Shown in pieces: positions 1-10,362 of a stretch of DNA of 64,000 bases. Every line of letters begins with the position of its first letter. The stretch's first letter is position 1. Source of the DNA: Cytobacillus eiseniae (GTDB taxonomy: Bacteria; Bacillota; Bacilli; Bacillales; Cytobacillaceae); the NCBI RefSeq assembly GCF_017874625.1, contig NZ_JAGIKZ010000003.1, forward strand, positions 1 to 64,000, in the 5' to 3' direction. Made by a program: the position numbers and the translations under genes. Under the pieces are notes generated by a model. That model worked only from the letters and a program-made list of their open reading frames with translations, was not told where the DNA came from and ran no database searches.

Positions 1-370
1 CCTTAATAGAGGTTATTGAACCCCGAACAAACGAAAAAAATCGTCAAAGCGTCCTCAATAGGGGTCATTGAACCCCGAACAAGCGAAAAAAACCGCCAAA
101 GCGTCCTCAATAGGGTTCATTGAACCCCGAACAAGCGAAAAAAACCATCAAAGAGTCCTTAATAGAGGTTATTGAACCCCGAACAAACGAAAAAAATCGT
201 CAAAGCGTCCTCAATAGGGGTCATTGAACCCCGAACAAGCGAAAAAAACCGTCAAAGCGTCCTCAATAGTGGTTATTGAACCCCAACAAGCGAAAAAAAC
301 CGTCAAAGGGTCCTCAATAGAGGTTATTGAAGTCCAACAAGGCATAAAAAACTGCCAAAGCATCTTCAAT
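1..370. repeat. 52-bp tandem repeat array
   Basis: Units begin with CCTYAATAG at 1, 53, 105, 157, 209, 261 and 312, so the period is 52 bp, with one 51-bp unit and a decayed last unit near 361. Each unit contains an imperfect inverted repeat (GGGGTCATTGAACCCC) followed by an A-rich stretch and CGTCAAAGCG. The unit at 1 closely matches that at 157 and the unit at 53 matches that at 209, which suggests a higher-order period of 156 bp. The array runs off the left edge. There are no unique spacers, so it is not CRISPR, and 52 is not a multiple of 3, which argues against coding. Positions 371-590 hold no recognisable gene. Confidence 0.9.
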
Positions 371-590
371 TCACTTCTAAAACGATCTCAGCAATTTCTT
401 TTAGAACAAATAAGGGGTCTGTGTGCAAAATTAGTCAATTAATCATAACCATTTATAAGCAACAATATCTGTAAAACAGCAAAAAATAAAAAAATAATTG
501 AAACCTTCATTATTTTTATCACGTATATAAAGAAGAAGGCGCATGTCGCTGAGTAGGATGTTTTTTATAAAAGTGTTGGGGGAGATTCGT

Positions 591-1703
591 ATGCAAGAAG
601 AGCGTAAACGAATACTTAAAATGGTTGAAGAGGGCAAGTTAACGGTGGATGAAGCATTATTATTAATGGAAGGTCTTGATCAATCGAGCAAGTCTTCATC
701 CGTAAAGAAAGATGACTTATTTCCAGAGCTATCCAATACACCAAAGTTTGAAGAAGCAAAAAAAGAAGACCCACTCAATTACAAATTCCAGTCAGCGAAG
801 GACAAAATTATTGATTTTGTTGATCAGGCATATAAAAAAATTAAGGATTTTGATTTAGACTTTAACTTTGGCAAATCGATTGAGCTTTCACATATTTTTC
901 AACAAAGCGATGTCGACTTAAAAGAAGTGGATATTGATTTAGCAAATGGTTCAGTGAAAATTATTCCATGGGATCAACAGGATGTTCGAATTGACTGTCA
1001 TGCAAAAGTGTATCGCGTCGAAACACAGGATGAAGCACGTAGAAATTTCTTGAACGAAGTCTATTTTGCCGTTGATGGCAGGAAGCTGCGCTTTGCGACT
1101 CAACAAAAATGGATGAAGGTTGAAGCGGATATTTACATTCCGCAAACTGATTATGAAAATATTAAAATTCGCATGTTTAACGGTTCGATTGAGAGCAGAA
1201 ATTTATCAGTAGCTAGTTATAAAGCGAAAACAGCCAATGGAAAAATCCACCTTCAAGAGCTGAAGGGCAAATTTGCTGAAGTAGAGACGGCTAATGGGCA
1301 AATTACGTTTCAAAAGAGTTTTGTTGATGAATTAGAAGCAGAAACATTAAATGGGGCCATTATGATTGATGGAGATTATCAAAAGCTGGATCTTCAGTCT
1401 TTTAATGGGGACATTTTTTGCGCGATAAGTGGGGAAACAAGCCAATTCATTGAGGCGAAAGCTGCAACCGGCGGAATCGAATTGCAAATTCCTAACCAAG
1501 CGGTTGATGGAGAGCTGAAAACGAATCTTGGCGGTTTTAATGTTAATCTTGAGGGCATTCAAGTAATTGAAGATAAAAGTGATGTCGTGCAAAAGGCGAT
1601 GCGCTTTAAATCATTGAATCATTCTGATCAGCTGTTAAAGATCATTGCTGAGACGAAAACAGGAACGATTCAAGTGAAAAAAGCAAAATCAGTGACATTC
1701 TAA
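591..1703 (+). CDS. yvlB: YvlB-like DUF4097 protein with N-terminal SHOCT-like helices
   Basis: The protein has about 370 residues. The first 30 residues (ERKRILKMVEEGKLTVDEA) match the short helical domain found at the start of YvlB-type proteins, and most of the rest is a repetitive beta-rich DUF4097 domain with recurring NGxI/GGI strands. I chose ATG 591 because GGGGGAGA lies just upstream and an in-frame ATG at 543 has no ribosome binding site. In Bacillus subtilis yvlABCD form an operon linked to cell-envelope stress. Here yvlD follows directly and no yvlC (PspC) gene lies between. The molecular role is not established; involvement in envelope stress is inferred from family context. Confidence 0.85.
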   Translation: MQEERKRILKMVEEGKLTVDEALLLMEGLDQSSKSSSVKKDDLFPELSNTPKFEEAKKEDPLNYKFQSAKDKIIDFVDQAYKKIKDFDLDFNFGKSIELSHIFQQSDVDLKEVDIDLANGSVKIIPWDQQDVRIDCHAKVYRVETQDEARRNFLNEVYFAVDGRKLRFATQQKWMKVEADIYIPQTDYENIKIRMFNGSIESRNLSVASYKAKTANGKIHLQELKGKFAEVETANGQITFQKSFVDELEAETLNGAIMIDGDYQKLDLQSFNGDIFCAISGETSQFIEAKAATGGIELQIPNQAVDGELKTNLGGFNVNLEGIQVIEDKSDVVQKAMRFKSLNHSDQLLKIIAETKTGTIQVKKAKSVTF

Positions 1704-1819
1704 TTTGTCGAAAGAAAGCTTGTGGGAGGGAAGAATGAAGAGAGAAAGGACGATGCTGTTGTCCATTCCTTCTAATGATTCCCTTTTCTCCTACATGTAG
1801 AATTGAGGTGCTGTATTTT

Positions 1820-2179
1820 ATGAGATGGATAGTTGGGATCATTATTAATGCCGTTCTATTTGTCGCAATCGCAGGATTTTCAGAAGAATCCTTTTACATA
1901 TCTAGTTTTGGGGCTGCTATTGGGGCAAGCTTCATCCTTTCCATTTTAAATATACTTGTTCGGCCAGTATTAATTATTCTTACTTTGCCAGTCACTTTAT
2001 TTACACTTGGATTTTTCCTCTTTGTTATTAATGCGATTACTTTGCAACTGACCGATCGAATTATGGGAAGCTCCTTCGAAATTGCCAGCTTTGGAACGGC
2101 ACTCCTTGTAGCGATCGTCATGTCGATTGCCAACCTCATCATCCAAAAGTTTATTTTTGATAAGAAAAGAGGAGAATAG
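1820..2179 (+). CDS. yvlD: YvlD-like phage-holin-family-4 membrane protein
   Basis: A 119-residue integral membrane protein with about four hydrophobic helices (around residues 3-20, 28-48, 52-74 and 85-108). It matches the small YvlD family (phage holin family 4 superfamily). ATG 1820 is preceded by GAGGTG with nine bases of spacing; an in-frame ATG at 1775 has no such site. It lies 116 bp after yvlB, consistent with the B. subtilis yvl operon with yvlC lost. The function is unknown; membrane-stress tolerance is only inferred. Confidence 0.8.
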   Translation: MRWIVGIIINAVLFVAIAGFSEESFYISSFGAAIGASFILSILNILVRPVLIILTLPVTLFTLGFFLFVINAITLQLTDRIMGSSFEIASFGTALLVAIVMSIANLIIQKFIFDKKRGE

Positions 2180-2194
2180 CCTGCCTATTTTAGG

Positions 2195-2226
2195 GACCAA
2201 CTCGGAACAAAGTTGGTCTATTTTTA
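2195..2226 (+). terminator. Rho-independent terminator after yvlD
   Basis: Stem GACCAACT / AGTTGGTC around an 8-base loop, followed by TATTTTTATT. It separates the yvl genes from hprK. Confidence 0.8.
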
Positions 2227-2367
2227 TTGTTAATTAATGGACGTCTCATTCCCGAAAGTCCGTGCTTTTCTAATTCTTGTCTATTTTCGGAATGAACTCG
2301 TTTGGTTCTGAGGGAAAAAGTGCTAAAATATAGGGAAACTGCCATAATGGAATGGGAGGAACATCGA

Positions 2368-3291
2368 TTGCCTAAAGTAAGTACGAAGGATATTATTGAG
2401 AAATTTGATTTAGAGCTGATAGCAGGAGAAGAGGGAATTAATCGTCTGATTGTTACTAGTGATCTATCGAGGCCAGGGATTGAATTGGCTGGTTATTTTA
2501 ATTTTTACCCTGCAGAAAGAATTCAGCTGCTCGGAAAGACGGAGCTCACATTTACTGAACGATTAAATGATGGGGATCGGCAAGCCCGATTTGAACAGCT
2601 ATGCACGGATATTACGCCTGCGATTATTATTTCAAGAGGAATGGACATTCCAGAAGAATTAATAAATGCCGCAGAACAAGAAGCGGTCCCACTATTAAGG
2701 ACAAAGCTGAAAACGACGCGATTTTCCAGTATCCTAACGAATTTCTTAGAAAGTAAGCTTGCCCCGACAACGGCTGTCCATGGCGTTCTCGTCGATGTAT
2801 ATGGAGTCGGCGTGCTTATTACAGGAAAGAGCGGTGTCGGAAAAAGTGAAACAGCGCTTGAACTTGTGAAAAGAGGCCATCGTTTAGTGGCGGATGACTG
2901 TGTTGAAATTAGGCAAGAGGATGAGAATACCCTTGTTGGTACTTCGCCTGAGCTGATTGAACATTTACTTGAAATTCGTGGACTAGGGATTATTAATGTA
3001 ATGACATTATTTGGTGCGGGTGCTGTTCGCAGCTTCAAACGAATCTCGATTGTGATGGACTTAGAATTATGGGATCAGAATAAACAATATGATCGATTGG
3101 GTCTTGATGAGGAAAAAATGAAGATTATTGATATGGACATCCCGAAGCTAACAATCCCCGTTCGTCCTGGCCGTAACTTAGCCGTTATTATTGAAGTGGC
3201 TGCAATGAACTTCCGTTTAAAAAGGATGGGTGTCAATGCTGCAGAGCAATTTTCCAATCGGCTTGCTGATGTTATTGAAGATAGTGATTAA
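2368..3291 (+). CDS. hprK: HPr kinase/phosphorylase
   Basis: HPrK phosphorylates HPr and Crh on Ser46 using ATP or pyrophosphate and reverses the reaction by phosphorolysis, which controls CcpA-dependent catabolite repression. The 307-residue product shows the N-terminal HprK domain, the Walker A loop GKSGVGKS near residue 155, and the family signature [10 protein letters not shown] near residue 205. I chose TTG 2368 because the protein then starts MPKVSTKDI, as family members do, and GGGAGGA lies seven bases upstream; an ORF extension to 2302 is unsupported. The neighbours lgt, yvoD and ppaX follow in the order known from Bacillus. Crh, a substrate, is encoded at 13268. Confidence 0.97.
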   Translation: MPKVSTKDIIEKFDLELIAGEEGINRLIVTSDLSRPGIELAGYFNFYPAERIQLLGKTELTFTERLNDGDRQARFEQLCTDITPAIIISRGMDIPEELINAAEQEAVPLLRTKLKTTRFSSILTNFLESKLAPTTAVHGVLVDVYGVGVLITGKSGVGKSETALELVKRGHRLVADDCVEIRQEDENTLVGTSPELIEHLLEIRGLGIINVMTLFGAGAVRSFKRISIVMDLELWDQNKQYDRLGLDEEKMKIIDMDIPKLTIPVRPGRNLAVIIEVAAMNFRLKRMGVNAAEQFSNRLADVIEDSD

Positions 3292-3357
3292 AAGACAGTC
3301 ATTAGCTAGGAAAATCAGCTTGTTTTTTGAAATAAGAGATATAAAGGAGCAGTGATT

Positions 3358-4176
3358 ATGGAATCAACTATACAACCGCTTAATCCGATTGCGATATCTA
3401 TCGGGCCGCTAGATATTCGCTGGTATGGGCTGATCATCGGAATCGGCATTGCTTTAGCACTTATACTTGCTATAAGAGAATCAGAAAAAAGAGGGCTCCA
3501 AAAGGAATTGTTTGCAGATTTAATGCTATGGGCGATTCCGATTGCAATTATTTCTGCCCGCATCTATTATGTGATTTTCCAGTGGGATTATTACAGCCAA
3601 AATCCTGGCGATATGATTAAAATATGGGAAGGCGGCATTGCCATTCACGGTGCCTTAATAGGTTCCGTTATTACAGCCGTTATTTTTGCGAAAAAGCGCG
3701 GAGTTTCCTTTTGGAAAATTGCGGATATCGCAGCTCCAAGTATCATTCTCGGCCAGGCGATTGGCCGCTGGGGTAATTTTATGAATCAAGAAGCCCATGG
3801 AGGAGAAGTAACCCGCGCATTTCTAGAAAATCTGTATCTTCCAGACTTCATCATCAATCAAATGTATATTAACGGTACATATTACCACCCTACGTTTTTA
3901 TATGAATCCGTTTGGAATATCCTTGGCTTTATTCTTCTTATTCTTTTAAGAAAAGTGAATTTACGCCGTGGAGAGCTTTTCCTTACGTACGTGATTTGGT
4001 ATTCGATCGGCCGCTACTTTGTGGAAGGAATGCGAACGGATAGTTTAATGCTTACGGAAATGCTGAGAACGGCACAAATGATTTCCATCGTTCTTGTTGT
4101 TGGCGCGATCATCCTGCTTATCTTTAGAAGAATGAAAGGATACGCCAATCAGCGTTATTTAGACAAAAGCGCCTAA
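3358..4176 (+). CDS. lgt: Prolipoprotein diacylglyceryl transferase
   Basis: Lgt transfers diacylglycerol from phosphatidylglycerol to the lipobox cysteine of prolipoproteins in the cytoplasmic membrane. The 272-residue protein has about seven membrane helices and the Lgt signature [14 protein letters not shown] near residue 135, plus the IHGALIG segment. ATG 3358 has AAAGGAG at eight bases; a GTG six bases upstream is less well placed. It sits 66 bp after hprK, probably in the same operon. Likely clients in this window are the GerC-type lipoprotein (41734-42912) and the lipoprotein at 40120-40629. Confidence 0.97.
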   Translation: MESTIQPLNPIAISIGPLDIRWYGLIIGIGIALALILAIRESEKRGLQKELFADLMLWAIPIAIISARIYYVIFQWDYYSQNPGDMIKIWEGGIAIHGALIGSVITAVIFAKKRGVSFWKIADIAAPSIILGQAIGRWGNFMNQEAHGGEVTRAFLENLYLPDFIINQMYINGTYYHPTFLYESVWNILGFILLILLRKVNLRRGELFLTYVIWYSIGRYFVEGMRTDSLMLTEMLRTAQMISIVLVVGAIILLIFRRMKGYANQRYLDKSA

Positions 4177-4192
4177 GTAGAGGAGGAGTGAC

Positions 4193-5146
4193 ATGTTCGT
4201 TGAATCATCCAAAAAGGGAATCCTCGTTGGCTTAAAAACAACTTGGACATTAGGGAAGATCATTTTTCCAGTGACATTAATTGTTGCCTTGCTTCAACAT
4301 ACCCCGATCCTGCCATGGGTGATTAAGCTCATCACTCCACTCATGAATTTGATCGGTTTATCAGGAGATGCGGCAATCCCGATTGTGTTAGGAAATTTCC
4401 TGAATCTTTATGCAGGAATCGGAGCCATTTTAACCCTCGAATTAACGGTCAAAGAAGTATTTATTATCGCTGTTATGCTTTCCTTTTCGCATAATATGCT
4501 AATCGAATCGAGTGTGGCAACGAAGGTTGGTGTGAAACTATGGATTGTTGTCACTGTCAGATTAGGGTTAGCGCTTGTTTCTGCTGTTATTATTAATCTA
4601 GTATGGCAAGGTGGATCAGACATCGCGAAATACGGAATGGTTCCTGTGAAAAACGAAGAGGTAACAGGCTGGGCTGCTATTTTGCTAGAGGCATTGGAGA
4701 AGGCTGGCATTGGCATTTTTCAATTAGCCATTATCGTCATTCCTCTAATGATCGTCATTCAAATTTTAAAGGATTTACAATGGCTTGCGATTTTTTCTAA
4801 ATGGATGGCACCTGTGACAAGGGCGTTAGGCATGAAGGAAAATACGTCCACAACACTTGCAGCAGGCTTATTATTTGGCCTGGCATATGGAGCAGGTGTG
4901 ATGATTCAGGCAGTGAAAGAGGACGGTGTCAGTAAGCGGGATGTAACAATTGCCTTTGTTTTTCTCGTCGCCTGTCATGCGGTGATTGAAGATACGCTAA
5001 TCTTTATTCCATTAGGGATCCCGATCCTGCCGCTCTTTCTCATCCGCCTAGGAGTCGCGATTTTATTAACGCTTATTATTAGCTATATTTGGAATCGGAC
5101 AGATATGGCTAAAAGAAAGGAAACAGCCTATGAACACACAAGTTAA
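4193..5146 (+). CDS. yvoD: Nucleoside-recognition (Gate) domain membrane protein, YvoD-like
   Basis: A 317-residue polytopic membrane protein with two nucleoside-recognition/Gate-type halves (about residues 40-150 and 170-300) and roughly eight hydrophobic helices. In B. subtilis yvoD lies between lgt and ppaX, as here. The start ATG 4193 is preceded by GAGGAGGAG. The 3' end overlaps ppaX by 17 bp, so translation is probably coupled. The substrate is unknown. The domain name comes from nucleoside transporters and spore-maturation proteins and does not prove nucleoside transport. Confidence 0.85.
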   Translation: MFVESSKKGILVGLKTTWTLGKIIFPVTLIVALLQHTPILPWVIKLITPLMNLIGLSGDAAIPIVLGNFLNLYAGIGAILTLELTVKEVFIIAVMLSFSHNMLIESSVATKVGVKLWIVVTVRLGLALVSAVIINLVWQGGSDIAKYGMVPVKNEEVTGWAAILLEALEKAGIGIFQLAIIVIPLMIVIQILKDLQWLAIFSKWMAPVTRALGMKENTSTTLAAGLLFGLAYGAGVMIQAVKEDGVSKRDVTIAFVFLVACHAVIEDTLIFIPLGIPILPLFLIRLGVAILLTLIISYIWNRTDMAKRKETAYEHTS

Positions 5147-5783
5147 TACGATTTTATTTGATTTAGATGGAACGTTAATCGATACAAATGAATTAATTAT
5201 CTCCTCCTTCTTGCATACTTTAGGGAAATACTACCCGGATCAATATGATCGAGAGGCGGTCATTCCTTTTCTTGGCCCATCGCTCACTGAAACATTTGCA
5301 GCGATTAACCCAGAGAATGTAGAGGAAATGATTGCTGTCTACAGGGAGTATAACTTAGAGAATCATGATCTGCTTGTGAAGGATTTTGATGGAGTATATG
5401 AAACGATTCGTCAATTGAAGGAAGCAGGTTTCAAAATTGGCATCGTTACGACGAAAGTATTAATGGTTGCTAAAAAGGGATTAGAACTATCGAAGCTTGA
5501 TCCGTTCTTTGACGTTATTATCGCATTGGATCATGTGCAAAAACCGAAGCCAGATCCAGAGCCAATTTTGAAAGCACTTGAATTATTAGGCTCAAAGCCA
5601 GAGGAAGCGATAATGGTCGGAGATAACTCACATGATATCCTTGGTGGAAAAAATGCTGGCACAAAAACAGCGGGTGTCGCATGGAGCATGAAAGGTAAAG
5701 CGTTTTTAAGCGGCTTCCAACCTGATTACATGCTGGAAAACATGACGGATTTACTTGCGATCCTCGAGGTCGGGAAAAAATGA
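5130..5783 (+). CDS. ppaX: Pyrophosphatase PpaX (HAD superfamily)
   Basis: PpaX hydrolyses the pyrophosphate released when HPrK dephosphorylates Ser46-P HPr and so drives that reaction forward. The 217-residue protein has HAD motif I ([11 protein letters not shown], nucleophile Asp near residue 11), a helical cap, a Thr motif II (GIVTTK), and motifs III and IV ([18 protein letters not shown]). The gene order hprK-lgt-yvoD-ppaX supports PpaX over another phosphoglycolate-phosphatase-like HAD. The start lies within the yvoD 3' end and the stop overlaps yvoF (ATGA). Confidence 0.93.
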   Translation: MNTQVNTILFDLDGTLIDTNELIISSFLHTLGKYYPDQYDREAVIPFLGPSLTETFAAINPENVEEMIAVYREYNLENHDLLVKDFDGVYETIRQLKEAGFKIGIVTTKVLMVAKKGLELSKLDPFFDVIIALDHVQKPKPDPEPILKALELLGSKPEEAIMVGDNSHDILGGKNAGTKTAGVAWSMKGKAFLSGFQPDYMLENMTDLLAILEVGKK

Positions 5784-6316
5784 GGAATACGGAAAGATTT
5801 CCAGTAGAAGGTGCCAACTCCTTATGGCATGTATATAAGACGGTCCCTTTTTGGAAAGTGGTAAAGAACTTTATCGTGATTCAAATGGCCAGATATACGC
5901 CTTTTCTAGGGATGAAAAATTGGCTTTACCGGACTTTCCTGCGGATGAAGGTTGGGGATCAAACATCCTTTGCGCTCATGGTGATGCTGGATGTCATGTT
6001 CCCTGAAAAAATTAGCGTTGGCCGCAATACGGTCATTGGCTATAACACAACGATTCTTGCACATGAATACTTAATTAAAGAGTACCGTCTAGGGCCAGTC
6101 GATATTGGCAGTGAAGTGATGATTGGCGCTAATTCAACGATCCTGCCTGGGATAACGATTGGCGATGGCGCCATTGTTTCAGCAGGCACACTTATTCATA
6201 AAGATGTTCCTGCAGGTGCCTTTGTCGGCGGAAACCCGATGCGAGTCATCTATACAAAAGAAGAAATGGCTGCACGATCGGCAAACGATCCAATTTATGG
6301 TCAAGTAAAAGAATAA
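5780..6316 (+). CDS. yvoF: Left-handed beta-helix acetyltransferase, YvoF-like
   Basis: A 178-residue protein with hexapeptide repeats (for example [25 protein letters not shown], residues 110-140) ending in the VGGNPMRVI motif that is typical of maltose/galactoside O-acetyltransferase-like enzymes. The N-terminal 50 residues are amphipathic and may contact membrane. The start codon overlaps the ppaX stop (ATGA), so it is translationally coupled. The acceptor is unknown. A terminator follows at 6399, so this is probably the last gene of the hprK operon. Confidence 0.88.
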   Translation: MRNTERFPVEGANSLWHVYKTVPFWKVVKNFIVIQMARYTPFLGMKNWLYRTFLRMKVGDQTSFALMVMLDVMFPEKISVGRNTVIGYNTTILAHEYLIKEYRLGPVDIGSEVMIGANSTILPGITIGDGAIVSAGTLIHKDVPAGAFVGGNPMRVIYTKEEMAARSANDPIYGQVKE

Positions 6317-6398
6317 GTGCTCTGGATCGTTCGATTGAAAAAATCGAATCCATAAGCTAAATCCAATCCTTTTTAGACAATAAAAGGTCACAGGAAAA

Positions 6399-6430
6399 CG
6401 CAGAGGTGTAGCAAACCTCTGCGTTTTTTT
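6399..6430 (+). terminator. Rho-independent terminator after yvoF
   Basis: Perfect 9-bp stem CGCAGAGGT / ACCTCTGCG followed by seven T. A near-identical hairpin stands at 62757, in both places just upstream of a palindromic repeat array. Confidence 0.85.
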
Positions 6431-6584
6431 ATCATCTAATCCTTCTTTAGTTGATGGGTATTATAGATAGTCCCCATTAATACCTCACTTACATGAAATA
6501 GGGTTTGAACATCATAATGAGTTTCTTGGGAACTCCACTTTCCTTAAAAAGATGTCTTGTCCATATTCGAGTTACGAGCAAAAG

Positions 6585-6776
6585 TAAAATAAGCGGAAAA
6601 TTTCCGGTTAAATGCAGAATAAAGTTCTTTTTTGGTGAAATAAGCGGAGATATTCCACTTATACAAACAAAAATTCCATATTTTCGAGTTTTTTGAGTGA
6701 ATAGGCGGATTTTCTCCGCCTATTTAATCCCTTTTATTAATAATTACGAAATAAGCGGAAAAATTCCTTCTATTCA
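6585..6776. repeat. Four-hairpin intergenic repeat array, copy 1
   Basis: Four imperfect palindromes of the type AAGCGGAAATTTTCCGCTT are centred near 6600, 6652, 6711 and 6762, spaced 50-60 bp apart. The same four-unit layout occurs at 62911-63106 in the same orientation and at 13670-13865 inverted. Flanking sequence is also shared: GTTACGAGCAAAAG precedes the first unit here, and GTAACGAGCAAAAG does at 62900. Between yvoF (6316) and the TPR gene (6933) I see only the terminator and this array. Confidence 0.85.
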
Positions 6777-6932
6777 TCATACAAATTCAAAAAATGCCCC
6801 GATCAATCATTCAAATTGCCACACGAAGCCGTTTCATTCAAAGGCAAGCTTCAAATATTCCTCGGAGCTCTTCTCCATAAGCTTGCTCATGTGATATACT
6901 ACTTGAGTTGATTAACATAGATGGAGGATTTC

Positions 6933-8426
6933 ATGAGCAAAGACTCTAAAGCAAGACAACCAAAAGGAAAATTACTAACATTTAACCCGACAGGTGAGTA
7001 TTACTTTGCAAAAGGATTAAAGGCTTACCATAAAAGGGATCTTTATAAAGCGAAAAAATATTTACAGCGAGCGATGCATTTAGAGCCTGAGGAATCAATG
7101 ATTGTCTGCCAATTAGCGATTATTTTCTCTGAATTAGGGGAGTACAAGCAAGCGAATACCCTCCTTCACCAAATTCTTGAGGAATTGGACGAGGATATGG
7201 TTGAATGTCATTACTTTCTTGCAAATAACTATGCTCATCTTGGCTTCTTCAAGGATGCTTACCACCATGCCAATATTTATTTGGATATGGAGGAGGATGG
7301 GGAATTTGTTGATGATACACTTGATCTGCTTGAACTGCTAACAATGGAAGCAGATGAACTGGATGAGGAGCTATATGACCAGGATGATCTAATTACGAAG
7401 CAGGAAGAAGCAAGGGAACTGCTCGAATCTGGACATTTTCCAAAAGCAGTGGAAATTCTTAATTCTGTTATTGAAGAGTATCCTGAATATTGGTCTGCCT
7501 ATAATAATCTCGCACTTGCCTATTTCTATCTCGGGGAAAATCAGAAGGCTGCTGAGATTTTGGCAAAGGTATTTCAAGAAAATCCGGGAAATCTGCATGC
7601 CCTTTGCAACAAGCTTGTTTTTGCCTTTTACCAGCATGATTTTAAAGAAGTAGCTGTCTTAAAGGAAATGCTGAAAAAGATTAAGCCGATTTCAATTGAT
7701 CATCAGTTTAAGCTTGGTGCAACCTTTGCCTTAACGGGTGAATATGATGTTGCTTTCTCATTGCTGCGCAACCTGCAGAAAAAGGGATTTGACGGAGATG
7801 GGGCCTTCTATTACTGGCTATCCTATTCAGCCTATTATACGGGCAGAACGTCTATTGCAGAATCCACATGGAAAAAAGCAGTAGCATTAAATCCAGAGAA
7901 GGCGGGCTTTGAGCCTTGGAATCATGAAAAAGTGATTCTTGATGGCTTCGAAAATCATTATACATCGATATTGAAAAAACTGGACAGTGACTATATCGAG
8001 GAACGCCTTTTTGCGATATTTCTTACTTCTATTTCAGAAAAAAGGGAAGAAATCCTCTCTTCAAATGAAGTACAGAAAAATCAAAGATTGACTTCATTAG
8101 AGCGGGATTATGTATCTGCATTGCGTTCAAATCAAGAAATGAAGCCATTGCCTCTGCATGATACAGCAGCATTGCTTTATGAGAACCATCACCCAATTGG
8201 CACCGTTGAAGCGGGTCTCTTTTTAATGTGGTTTTCTGTTTTTATCGAACTAATGAATACGAATCAAGCGATGAAGAATACGAAGGCTTGGGCTGCAGCG
8301 GTTGAATATGTGTGGCTGAAAATGAAAGAGGGAAAGACATCTCAAACAGAAATGGCCGTTAAATACAATATTTCTCCCTCGACTTTAAAGAACTATGTAA
8401 AAAAAGTAAAAAATCTCCTTTCATAA
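6933..8426 (+). CDS. yvcD: Tetratricopeptide-repeat protein, YvcD-like
   Basis: A soluble 497-residue protein made largely of TPR helices. Repeats are visible at about residues 20-55, 57-90, 95-125, 160-230 and 260-320 (YYFAKGLKAYHKRDLYKAKKY; AYNNLALAYFYLGENQKAAE). The C-terminus (TEMAVKYNISPSTLKNYVKK) looks like a small helix-turn-helix. ATG 6933 has GGAGG five bases upstream; an in-frame ATG at 6921 overlaps that site. In B. subtilis yvcD lies near trxB, as here. The function is unknown; a scaffold or regulatory role is inferred from the TPR plus HTH layout. Confidence 0.85.
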   Translation: MSKDSKARQPKGKLLTFNPTGEYYFAKGLKAYHKRDLYKAKKYLQRAMHLEPEESMIVCQLAIIFSELGEYKQANTLLHQILEELDEDMVECHYFLANNYAHLGFFKDAYHHANIYLDMEEDGEFVDDTLDLLELLTMEADELDEELYDQDDLITKQEEARELLESGHFPKAVEILNSVIEEYPEYWSAYNNLALAYFYLGENQKAAEILAKVFQENPGNLHALCNKLVFAFYQHDFKEVAVLKEMLKKIKPISIDHQFKLGATFALTGEYDVAFSLLRNLQKKGFDGDGAFYYWLSYSAYYTGRTSIAESTWKKAVALNPEKAGFEPWNHEKVILDGFENHYTSILKKLDSDYIEERLFAIFLTSISEKREEILSSNEVQKNQRLTSLERDYVSALRSNQEMKPLPLHDTAALLYENHHPIGTVEAGLFLMWFSVFIELMNTNQAMKNTKAWAAAVEYVWLKMKEGKTSQTEMAVKYNISPSTLKNYVKKVKNLLS

Positions 8427-8512
8427 GCAAATACTTGGACGACAATGACTTATTTTTATAGGATAATAATAGATGGTCATAATAAAATAAAAGTCCTTTA
8501 TTATAGGAGTGA

Positions 8513-9463
<951 letters not shown>

Positions 9464-9476
9464 TTTTTGTAGAATG

Positions 9477-9508
9477 GCCGTACAATTGTTGTGCGGCTTT
9501 TCTTTTTT
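9477..9508 (+). terminator. Rho-independent terminator after trxB
   Basis: Stem GCCGTACAA / TTGTGCGGC with a 3-base loop, then a T-rich tract. Confidence 0.8.
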
Positions 9509-9642
9509 CACAAATAAAAGGATAATTTTAGATAAATTTACAAAAAGTCATTCTCTTTTAATTTTCCTGTAACAGTCGTGAAATAAAAGTCGGGTATGAT
9601 AAGAGTAGAAATTGACCCCCTTAAAGATATAATCCTTTGTAG

Positions 9643-9670
9643 AGCGCAGGTAATCTGTGCTTTTTTTTTA
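9643..9670 (+). terminator. Terminator-like hairpin upstream of the nudix gene
   Basis: Stem AGCGCAG / CTGTGCT followed by nine T. It could end readthrough from trxB or be a leader attenuator for the gene at 9803. The stretch 9509-9802 contains no gene that I can see. Confidence 0.5.
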
Positions 9671-9802
9671 TACACAATATCAGAATATTGTCTTTCATTC
9701 AGACTGCCATTTGTTTGCAGCTGCTATTTATTGTGGGCGCTGCATAAAAATAGTATAATTAAATGAATCATGTGGACTGGATACAAGAAGAGGTGAAGAA
9801 TC

Positions 9803-10261
9803 ATGCAACGAGTCACTAACTGTGTATTGTTAAAAGATGAGCAAGTATTGCTTTTGCAAAAACCGAGTCGGGGCTGGTGGGTAGCTCCAGGTGGAAAAAT
9901 GGAGCCTGGAGAGTCAGTTAGAGACTCGTGCATTCGTGAATTTAGAGAGGAAACAGGAGTGTATTTACGCAATCCGAATATAAAGGGAATTTTCACCTTT
10001 ATTATGAAGGATGGCGATCAAGTGCTTTCTGAATGGATGATGTTTACATTCTTGGCTACTGAGTCTGATGGATTAAATCTAGATGAGTCAGAAGAGGGAA
10101 AGATTCATTGGCATCCATTTGCAGAAATTAAGAACCTGCCAATGGCTGCAGGGGATTATCATATTTTAGAATACATGATCCATGGCAACGGGATTATATA
10201 TGGTACTTTTACGTATACACCTGATTTTGAATTGCTTAGCTATCGGCTTGATCCAAGCTAA
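9803..10261 (+). CDS. yvcI: Nudix hydrolase, YvcI-like
   Basis: A 152-residue nudix hydrolase with a complete nudix box, G-x5-E-x7-REFREETGV (about residues 31-53), which binds the catalytic metal. Family members hydrolyse nucleoside-diphosphate-linked compounds, and MutT-like or RNA-cap activity has been considered for relatives. The specific substrate cannot be read from the sequence. In Bacillus it precedes rapZ, as here, with a 101-bp gap. The ribosome binding site GAGGTG lies before ATG 9803. Confidence 0.9.
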   Translation: MQRVTNCVLLKDEQVLLLQKPSRGWWVAPGGKMEPGESVRDSCIREFREETGVYLRNPNIKGIFTFIMKDGDQVLSEWMMFTFLATESDGLNLDESEEGKIHWHPFAEIKNLPMAAGDYHILEYMIHGNGIIYGTFTYTPDFELLSYRLDPS

Positions 10262-10362
10262 ACAACCTCTGACCTTCACTTCTTGAAGAATTGAATCGAC
10301 TTTCATCCTAATTACTAATTAAATAATAAGGACGCCTTTTAAAAATACAGGGGGAATCATAA

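Noticed and set aside
1..370. CRISPR array
   Set aside because: Repeats are directly adjacent without unique spacers, and no cas gene is in the window.
224..442. 72-codon open frame across the 52-bp repeats
   Set aside because: It opens only because two successive units are 52 and 51 bp; the 52-bp period does not keep a frame, and no ribosome binding site precedes it.
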